64,000 bases of DNA from Adiantum capillus-veneris. Lineage: Eukaryota; Streptophyta; Polypodiopsida; Polypodiales; Pteridaceae. Below are positions 56,663 to 64,000 of this stretch, piece after piece. Position 1 is the stretch's first letter, and every line of letters begins with the position of its first letter. Where the stretch lies: contig CM043967.1 in NCBI GenBank assembly GCA_014529385.2, forward strand, positions 86,727,278 to 86,791,277, written 5' to 3'. Both the position numbers and the translations under genes were made by a program. Under the pieces are notes generated by a model. The model was given only the letters and a program-made list of their open reading frames with translations, did no database searches and had not been told where the DNA came from.

Positions 56663-58965
56663 TCATGTACCATCATAGAGCATCTTTTCCAAAGAGAGTG
56701 CTTCAGAGTCCTTGACGAGATCTTCATTGTTTGGCCCCTCAGAATTTTGGTTGGAGTTACACTCATGCTTCATGTAACAATGCTTACATGAGACATCTGC
56801 CCTTTGACAGATCTTTGGTAGATCCTTTGGTAGAAGGCGACTCAAATAAGGCTTCAAGCGATACCCGTTTACCTTCCTGGAGTGCTCTTTCCCATTCAAG
56901 TCCATAAGTTGATAGTTACTTGAATTGAAAGCCTTCTTAACTATGTATGGCCCCTGCCATCTAGTTTCAAATTTGGCATCAAAACGATTATCGAGACGAT
57001 TGTCATACCTTAGCACAAGATCTCCTTCATTGATGCCTTTGTCCTTTAGTTTCTTGTCAAGCTTCTCCTTCGCGTGCATAGCTTTCCTTTTGTAGCACTC
57101 GTATGCTGCTTCTCTTTTCCACTCAAGCTCAGCTAAGGCAAGAAGTCGATCCATCCATGCTTCTTGATCATCTTGTGCTGCTTTGCCATGAAGTCGCATT
57201 GTTGGAATGTTGAGCTCAATTGGTTGTAAAGCCTCTTGACCATAGACCAAGTGAAATGGTGTGAACTCCGTGGCTTCCCTATATGTGGTTCGATATGCCC
57301 ACAAGGCACCATCCAAGAAGTCATCCCACAACTTTGTCTTTCTAATGATGCCTACAATGACACCATTAGCTTTTTCTACCAGACCATTGGATTGGGGATA
57401 GTAGGGTGTACTATGACGATGTAGAATGTGAAGTTCTTCACAGATCTCTATGAGCAAGCCCTTTCTAAACCCTGGACCATTATCAAAACAATCTCCAAAG
57501 GTGTGCCAAATCTACAGCAAATGTGAGTGTAGACAAATTTGCTCACTGTCCTCTCATTTGCCTTTGCCACACTTTGTGCTTCTACCCATCTCGTCATGAA
57601 GTCTATGACCACCAAGATATACGATTTCCCATTTTTAGTCCTAGGCAATGGACCCATAGCATCAATGCCCCATTTTTCAAATGGACCATTTGCAAGGACT
57701 AACTGACATGGACCATGTAACAGACGCTTGTTTCCATTAATCTGACAATTGTGACAGCTTTTACACCAATGTTGAACATCAATGTGCAAGCTTGGCCAAA
57801 CATATCCGGAAAGAAAAATCTTTTTTGCAGTGAGTTCCTATGCAAAATGACCACCACACGCTTCCTCATGCAAACCTTTTAGAATGGCTGGGATTTCCTC
57901 AATAGTTGGTACTCTTCTGCACACTTGATCTTTCCCTCTTTGGTAGAGGGATCCTTCTAGGAAGAGATACGTGCTTGCCTTCTTCATGAGTCTCCTCTTC
58001 TGAGCCTTCGTGAAGTCTTGTGGAAACTCACCCTCCAAAATGTAGCTAATAATGGGAGTCAATGACTCCAATCCCTGGTATCTCGGTTGCTTGACACTTG
58101 CTGCCACCATGATAACCTGCACTTGTTTCTCAACACATGTAACTGCTTGTTGTGCAAGTAAATCGGCATCTCCATTCTGTTTCCTAGGAATATGATATAG
58201 TTGCACTTCTTCAAATTGATTAAACAATCTACGAATGGCATGAACTTTTGTCCTTAGGCTTTCATTCTTGCATGCCTAAATGCCTAAAATTTGCTTCACA
58301 ATGAGAAGTGCATCCCCTTTTACCATGATAAGTTGTATACCTTGGCCAATGCATATCTTTAAACCATGAAGTAGTGTGTCGTATTCTGCTTCATTGTTGC
58401 TAGTTGAACCTAGTAGATTGACCTTCTCTTTCATGACCACCTCTCCACTTGGGTTGAGCAATACTAGCCCTCCCCCTGCTTTTCCTGTGACTTGTCGAAA
58501 AGCTCCATCAAAGAACAAGGTAAAAGCATTAGGAATACTTTTAGGTGGTGGCAATGGTAGGGTCTTTACTTCAGGCACCTTAATCTCCTTCTCATGTACC
58601 CTATAAGTAAGGATCCCTGCCAATTGTGCACGCACACTATCTTCTACCTTGAAAGAGTATTGGAACTCTTGCAATTCCATAATCCACTTTGAGATCCTAG
58701 TGCTAAGATTCATTTGAGATGACACCCAAGGAAACAAATTTTTTGCAGTGAGAATTACAAAAGGTTTTGGTAGCAAGTAGGATCTAAACTTTCTCACCGC
58801 AAACATGAGAGAAAGCATCATGAGTTCTGCCTCCGTGTAGCATCTCTCCAAAGCATTCATGACCCTACTAGCAAAGTAGATGGGTCGCATCCTGGTACTG
58901 TGGGGATCTTGTTGTAATAAAACTGCACCAATTGTTTCCTTCCCAACACTAGAGCTAACAAAGAA
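56663..58965 (-). pseudogene. pol: Element H pol: RNase H, second (archaeal-type) RNase H, integrase
   Basis: From high to low coordinates: the RT-linked RNase H (SVGKETIGAVLLQQD; AELMMLSLMFAVRKF). Then a second RNase H (LFFDGAFRQVTGKAGGGLVL; NNEAEYDTLLHGL; KGDALLIVKQI), finished in another frame (HIPRKQNGDADLLAQQA). Then the zinc module (CKSCHNCQ), core (KWGIDAMGP) and Glu in GLVEKANGV, GPY module, basic end. Dual RNase H is known for Tat-type plant elements. Stops separate the pieces, and a 1-base frame change falls at the second catalytic Asp (57475). RT proper is missing because element I interrupts at 58965. Confidence 0.85.
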
Positions 58966-59428
58966 TGTGTATGGCACATATACACACAGCCACACAAGTG
59001 CGGCCCACAGTCACATGGCCTATGTAGATAATGAGTATGTTTTCTTGCAATGTTTTTCCCATGTGAGGTGTGCGGAATTGCCACCTAGTCTTGTGTTTGG
59101 AGTGAGGTTGTGTATGTGTGAAGGGTGTGCGGATTCGCCATCCTTTTGTGGTGCCTAAGTACTAAGCCGCTATACCCCCTCCCTCACTCACTCTCTCTGT
59201 CTCTCTCTCTCTCTCTCTCACTTGATCTCATTGCCTTTCCTCTTCATCATTGCTCCCAAGCATCCATCTCTCTTGGATGAAAACTTTGTTATGGTGGTGT
59301 GTTGTTTGCGTCCTAGCCGCTGAAGCTGGTGCCCCCTGTTTGTTTTACCATGACAGGCTCGAGGCGCGCCATTCGGTCCCCGGTGTTTTAGAGGCCGTCG
59401 GGGTTCGGGGTTCGCTTTGCTCTCGTCA

Positions 59429-60256
59429 TTTGGTGCCCACACTGAGGATCTCTTCATGAAACCCTTCAGTTTACAAGACTGAAACCCCTAAACTATTGTG
59501 AATGGATGAATGGCTAGCAGGATTTGCTAATTGGACGACACAAGAAGAAGAGCTCCAAGCACAACTAGACGAACTCCGTATCTCCATCGAAGCTCGAGTG
59601 CCAGGCGTAACGGTAATCGATTTGTAGTGGGAGAGTTAACCAACACGCCAAACCCAGTGGATATACATAGTCCAAGTGCCAAGAAGAAGAAGGAGAAGGT
59701 CGAAACCATGTCCGCAACCTACAACCAACCCACAACAACAAAATGGAAGGAGCTCTACACAATAGAGAATCAACACTATTCTACTTTGAGAATTGGGTAA
59801 CTCAAGTCACCGAGGTAATTATCACAGTCAGTTTTCAAGTCGCACCTGATGCTGCAGCATAGATAACGGAATCATTGGCTTACACTCTCACTAGAGAAAC
59901 TAGGGATCTACTGAGTTTGTTTCAGGAAAGAACACCACCCTCTCCCACAATCTTGGACAGTGACTAAGCACCTCTAAGCTTCACATGAATCAGTACAACC
60001 TACCTCAAGACAGATCACACATACCAACACATGTACACTCAATCAAGGTAATACTGGATTTGAAGGCTCACTACCAGCACGTCATTGACACCATGCTGGG
60101 TGGGGAGCGATTTTTTGAGGTTCTGGCATCAGATCAACCATTTGTACTACCTTTGGTACAAGGAAATGTACCGTTTGAAGTTTTAATCTATGTCCTAGTA
60201 TAAGAGGGTATACACGCCTCCTTGTAAAGAAGAAAAAAACTTTTGCAAGTGAAGCA
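59429..60256 (+). other. Element I leader/5' coding region, broken
   Basis: Primer-site candidate at 59431-59449. An ATG at 59502 opens a Glu/Gln-rich start (NEWLAGFANWTTQEEELQ) that hits a stop near 59625. Other short frames (59985-60203) show no domain. Probably the decayed N-terminal part of gag. Confidence 0.35.
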
Positions 60257-60286
60257 GTGTGTCTTTCTAGCTCTCTCTCAGTAATC

Positions 60287-60915
60287 ATGGCAAGTGTAGC
60301 ATTTCCAACATTTAAAGGAAAGAAGGGGGAGGATTTGGTAACAGACTTCCTAGATGACTTTGAAGTAGCATGTGTAGTGAGCAACAAAGACACGGATGAA
60401 TCCCGGGTTAGAATCTTTAAGCATCTCATGAAGCTAGAAGCTAGATCATGGTACAATGCACTTCCACAAGCAACCAAGGATGACTGGGAACCCTTAAAAA
60501 CCTCTTTTAAGAGGCGCTTTGGGGGAGGTACCACTTCAGAAAAGTTGTGGGACAAGTTGAGAGACTTGAAGCAGAAGGGTCTTTTAGAATATGCCACCTA
60601 TGAGTCCAAATTTGTGGATTTGTGGGAACGGTGGGTTGAGTCACTGGCAAGGGGGGAAGCTGCACCCGATTTCCTAAAAAAAGATCGGTTCACGCATGGC
60701 TTATGGCCGCTTCTCAAGGAGAAGGTGAAAGGTAGATTCCCGGCTACGTGCCAGTTAGCCGTTGAGATTGCTCGCCTTAAGGACAAGAAGCTGCGAATGA
60801 AAGCCAAAGAAACCGAGTCAACAGAAACAGCAACATCACGTCGACTAGCAACTACGACAACCACCATTCCACCACCACCACCGGCTCTTAGGGTAAGAGA
60901 TGACCAACAAGATAT
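60287..60915 (+). pseudogene. gag: Element I gag, interrupted by CACTA
   Basis: MASVAFPTFKGKKGEDLVTD begins a gag core: a helix-rich block with ARSWYNALPQATKDDWEPLK, then FKRRFGG and LRDLKQKGLLEYATYESKFV, as in Retrotrans_gag. The start at 60287 is preferred over the Met ten codons upstream because family gags often begin just before the (P)xFxG block. The frame is open until CACTA sequence takes over at 60916. No zinc knuckle is reached. Confidence 0.75.
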
Positions 60916-60944
60916 CACTACAAGAGGCTCTTCATATTAGCGAC

Positions 60945-61073
60945 GCTCACACAGCGACGCTCAAAATTTTTTTTCCCGGCGTCGCTATAAGCGTCGCTAT
61001 GAGCGTCGCAAATTTCTTTGTAAATTTGCGACACTCATAGCGACGCTTATAGCGACGCTCATAGCGACGCCGG
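60945..61073. repeat. CACTA subterminal repeats forming a 37-bp hairpin
   Basis: 60979-61015 and 61022-61058 are inverted copies with a single mismatch and a 6-nt loop. They are built from GCGTCGCTATAAGCGTCGC-type repeats; more AGCGACGC copies lie on both sides. In CACTA elements such repeats bind the transposase or its accessory protein. Confidence 0.9.
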
Positions 61074-61164
61074 CTGGGGTAAAAAAATAACCGAGCGCGC
61101 CCAAAAACTCAGATCTCAGATCTGAGTTTTTCGGCGCCCTCAAGCATGGAGCAGGTAACGCTCT

Positions 61165-61167
61165 CCC

Positions 61168-61208
<41 letters not shown>

Positions 61209-61214
61209 CTTCTC

Positions 61215-61245
<31 letters not shown>

Positions 61246-61380
61246 AGAGGAAGGAGAGCCAGGTATGCTCCTTTCCTCTCCTCATTCTCATGTTCCCTTC
61301 CCCTCTTTCTCTCTCCCTCTCTCACACACACACATACACACACACACATAGTGTTTTTGAGAGAGAGAGAGAGAGAGAGT
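61165..61380. repeat. (CT)n, (CA)n and (GA)n microsatellites
   Basis: Successive CT, CA and GA runs inside the CACTA leader. A possible first exon ATGGAGCAG|GTAACG lies just upstream (61146). Confidence 0.9.
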
Positions 61381-61407
61381 ACAAACAAAAACAAAAACGC
61401 ACACTCA

Positions 61408-61665
61408 CATACATAAACAAAGAATGCACACACACATTGAGAGAGAAAAAGAGAGAGAGAGCATGCATAAACAAAAAACGCACGCATTGAGAGAGGAAAA
61501 GAGAGAGAGAGCATGCATAAACAAAAAACGCACGCATTGAGAGAGGAAAAGAGAGAGAGAACATGCATAAACAAAAAACGCACACATTGAGAGAGGAAAA
61601 GAGAGAGAAAACATGCATACGATCCAAAAAAACGCACACACATTGAGAGAAAAAGAGAGAGAAAG
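61408..61665. repeat. 50-bp tandem repeats in CACTA leader
   Basis: Three clear units start at 61461, 61511 and 61561 (GCATGCATAAACAAAAAACG...), with looser copies before and after. Minus-strand open frames here are repeat artefacts. Confidence 0.85.
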
Positions 61666-62026
61666 TAATTTAACGTCGTAGGAAACTAATTAAAATTAAA
61701 AGACCTAAAGATCTAGCCGACGAGAAGTTGAACTGAAGACCTATTATTCAAGAGGGAAATGGCATAATCAATCTATCATACTTGGCATGGGTGATAGAAA
61801 GGTTATACCATTTATCTCTTTTTATTGGCACATACATCCACACACGCGCACACACACAAGAAGAAGAGAGTTATAACGTCGTAGGAAACTATCTTAAAAG
61901 ACGTTAAAGATTAGGTTATATGTAGACTTACATTAAATTAGATTTAGGTTTATTTTTAACTAGATTTACATTTATTTAAGCTAGATTTAGATTTACGTTA
62001 TATGAGATTAGATTTAGGTCTCCATA
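61666..62026. other. CACTA leader with AGATTTA-type repeats
   Basis: AACGTCGTAGGAAACTA occurs twice (61671 and 61874). T/A-rich text with TTAGATTTA recurs before and after the HMA fragment. No gene. Confidence 0.6.
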
Positions 62027-62181
62027 GACTGCGATGCCTGCATGAAGCGGGTGAAGAAAGCCCTCAATGGAATATAGGGTATTGCTGCCTTCACTCATGG
62101 TGGGCTCCGTCGATCCTAAAGTACTGGTGAAATGTCTTCAGAAGATAGGGAAGAAGGTGGATCTTCAGGGCGGCAAGAGTC
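62027..62181 (+). pseudogene. Captured HMA (heavy-metal-associated) domain fragment
   Basis: One frame reads DCDACMKRVKKALNGI then a TAG; after a frame change comes GSVDPKVLVKCLQKIGKKVD. These are the first helix with the CxxC metal site and the last strand/helix of an HMA domain as in HIPP/ATX1-like plant copper and heavy-metal binding proteins. The middle strands appear deleted. It sits inside the CACTA leader, bordered by AGATTTA repeats, with no promoter or partner. Best read as a host gene piece picked up by the transposon. Confidence 0.72.
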
Positions 62182-62594
62182 ACTACATCCCCGACACAAT
62201 GACCATCTAGACAACCTCTAGTCATTAGACTTACGTTAAATTAGATTTAGCTTTATTTTTAGTTAGATTTACGTTTATTTAGATTTACGCTTATTTACGT
62301 TAGATCGAGTCCACGCAAGAATTACTTACGGTTTAGGGTTTAGAGTTAGACGAACAGTGAAAAGATCTACTGTGAAAAGATGTTAAGATGAAGTGAAGTG
62401 CTACAGCTAGAGAAGAGGCAAAGGGATTTTGTCCACTACATGCAGTATCATGTAGACGTGGGTGTGTAGATTTCTTGTACCCACAAATATAGGTATTGAC
62501 CAATAAAGACGAGATTATAACCCGGTGGTTCTGATCTCCGTGCACCTCTAGACCGAGGTGTGCGGGGATTGGACATGACTAGAGAATGTGAGGT

Positions 62595-62668
<74 letters not shown>

Positions 62669-62730
62669 GACGAAGAATGCCAATAGAATATTAAATTTGT
62701 TGTCCAGGTTATAAGTTTTTTATCCTCATT
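62182..62730 (+). other. CACTA leader before transposase, with (GA)n
   Basis: Non-coding. A GA run of about 68 bp lies at 62598-62665. A splice-acceptor-like TTGTCCAG (AG 62706-62707) precedes the transposase ATG, so a leader intron is possible. Confidence 0.5.
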
Positions 62731-64000
62731 ATGAGTAGCGACGAGGATGTGGGACCGTCCAACCGAAACACCTATCTCTCAACGAGGGTCTTATGTCCTT
62801 GTAATCAATGCAAGCATGTTGTGCGACGGACAAGACGTGTTTCTTTGCAGCACGTTCGCGAATTTGGCGAGTTCGATCCATCTATTATAGATCGAGTTGT
62901 TGCCAATTATAACTCGTCGGACTCTGACGCTGGCCAACAAGCAGCAATCTTGCAACCCAATAGACGTGTTCGCAGGCGCTTTGGTCAAGCAGCATATGTG
63001 AGGCCACAAGATGTAGCCTCTGACAGCTCGGGGGATGATCATGCAGAGCACATTCCCAACGAGGCAATGTTTGAGCCCGAGATTGATGAAATGATCGAGA
63101 CAATCATGGATTCAGAAAGGCTTATCTATGATGATATGAAAAGTGAAGCCGATACGTCATTGTATAATGGAGCACGTATGTCTAGATTGAAAGCACTCCT
63201 GGTTCTTCTCAACATGCAGGCAAAGTTTGGATGGAGTGACACTAGCGTCACAACGCTTTTCAGGTGATCTATTACAGTTAGTTTACTTTAATAGAACTCT
63301 AAATGTATAATGATCTGATAGATTTTTACACGACTGTATCATATTTTTATGTTGTGTAGATTGCTGAAAGAGCACATACTACCAGCTGACAATGTGATGC
63401 CAGATTCCCGAGATGAAGCAAGAAAGATTTTGCGAAACTTGGGAATGGATTACAATTCTATCCACGCTTGTCCTAATGACTGCATTCTTTTCAGAGGGGA
63501 ATACACAGACATGGAGAAGTGTCCGAAATGTGATTCCGAAAGATATCGAGTAGATCTCCACGGGACAAAAATTCCACAAAAGGTTTTGCGACATTTTCCT
63601 TTGCTTCCTCGCATCAAGCATTTCTTCGAATGTAAGTCCATGGCCGCCCTAGCATCATGGCATGAGGAGAATAAATCTTCGGATGGTGTGCTACGAATTC
63701 CTGCAGATTGCGCAGCCTGGAAACATATAGATGGAACATGGTCGGATTTTGCCAGGGAAGCTCGAAATTTGCGCTTAGGCCTGGCTATGGATGGCGTAAA
63801 TCCATTTGGTCAAAGATCAACATCTTACAGTGTATGGCCCGTTGTCATCGTCAACTACAACATTCCCCCGTGGTTGACTACGAAGAAGGGGCACCTATGG
63901 CTAAGCTTGATTGTGCCAGGGCGATATAAAGTGGGGAATATGGATGTGTATCTTCGTCCACTATTGGAAGAGCTACAACAATTGTGGATTGGCATAGAGG
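62731..64000 (+). CDS. CACTA transposase (tnp2 / Transposase_21), N-terminal part
   Basis: Cuts and joins CACTA ends. Exon 1 is 62731-63263, intron 63264-63359 (CAG|GTGATC ... TTGTGTAG, 96 bp), exon 2 from 63360 open to the window edge. Joining keeps the frame and rebuilds the family sequence TLFRLLKEHILPADNVMP. Recognisable blocks: CPCNQC near residue 23 (end of the transposase-associated zinc region), SLYNGARMSRLKALLVLLNM, HACPNDCILFRGEY with KCPKC, and the core FAREARNLRLGLAMDGVNPF, SYSVWPVVIVNYNIPPWL, DVYLRPLLEELQQLW. No stop or shift in about 390 codons, unlike every retroelement gene here. The start is short of the usual N-terminal extension, so an upstream exon may exist. Confidence 0.9.

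Larger units (their letters stand above)
58966..60915 (+). mobile_element. Element I: plus-strand LTR element (LTR and gag), cut by CACTA
   Basis: A presumed 5' LTR (58966-59428, TGTGTATGG...GTCA), a primer-site-like TGGTGCCCACACTGAGGAT 2 nt later, then gag. It lies inside the minus-strand pol of H in the opposite orientation and is itself broken by CACTA at 60916. The 3' half is outside the window, so the LTR limits rest on TG/CA ends and the primer-site position only. Confidence 0.55.
60916..64000 (+). mobile_element. Element J: CACTA DNA transposon, 5' part
   Basis: Begins CACTACAAGAGGCTC, the hallmark terminal sequence, followed by subterminal repeats of AGCGACGC in both orientations, a long non-coding leader with microsatellites, and a Transposase_21 gene. 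The expected 3-bp target duplication on the left would be TAT (60913-60915). The right end is beyond the window. It is the innermost and probably youngest insertion on this side. Confidence 0.88.

Noticed and set aside
29258-58965. G and H as two halves of one minus-strand element
   Set aside because: On the minus strand G's protease would lie downstream of H's integrase, the wrong order for one element.
61140-61643. 167-codon minus-strand frame in the CACTA leader
   Set aside because: Low-complexity Ser/Leu/Cys/Val product of microsatellites and tandem repeats.

Overview
The window looks like repeat-rich nuclear DNA of a land plant. It holds Athila/Tat-like Ty3-gypsy elements with tRNA-Asp-type primer sites, a chromodomain-bearing chromovirus, a gypsy pol with two RNase H domains, and a CACTA (tnp2/Transposase_21) transposon. 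I see no intact host gene. Host material is limited to two gene scraps: an FCP1/NIF phosphatase-like piece near the left end and a heavy-metal-associated (HMA) piece inside the CACTA element. The plant lineage cannot be fixed from this sequence. Protein families were recognised by eye; no database search was run.

Layout, left to right. 1-345 is a fragment related to elements A and B. 424-732 is the FCP1-like scrap. 1017-1815 is a dyad-rich minisatellite. 2437-29257 is a minus-strand gag-only LTR element (F). Its 3' LTR was split by element A (5356-23968, 18.6 kb), which is complete, with 923/926-bp LTRs and a GCTCT target duplication. 29258-31142 is an older minus-strand protease-bearing remnant (G). 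31143-54071 is a chromovirus (C) whose gag is split by element B (33869-50583). B is a relative of A that has lost its 3' end and its RT palm. 54072-58965 holds a minus-strand pol (H) and its presumed 3' LTR. H is interrupted by a plus-strand element (I, 58966 onward), whose gag is interrupted at 60916 by the CACTA element (J), which runs off the window.

A and B are the unusual part. Both read LTR - palindrome-studded intron - gag - protease 1 - RT/RNase H - two tandem integrase zinc modules - integrase core - a second retropepsin-like ORF - an internal purine tract - a TATA/leader cassette - a second palindrome-studded intron - a large coiled-coil ORF3 - (A only) PPT and 3' LTR. In both, the predicted second intron joins a conserved ATG-AGR-G exon end in frame to an acceptor lying 5 nt before the ORF3 ATG.

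Each element carries its own palindrome. A has a TCGCGA-centred motif built on AATAATC; B has an ACGCGT-centred motif built on ACATCCT. The motif is repeated in both introns with recurrent spacings near 285 bp, and half a motif sits in the matching LTR. Because primer site and palindromes lie in sequence that splicing would remove, they would mark unspliced genomic RNA. A dimerisation/packaging role or a docking site for an element-encoded protein is the most interesting inference here. Most element genes are decayed by stops and frameshifts; the CACTA transposase reads open to the window edge.
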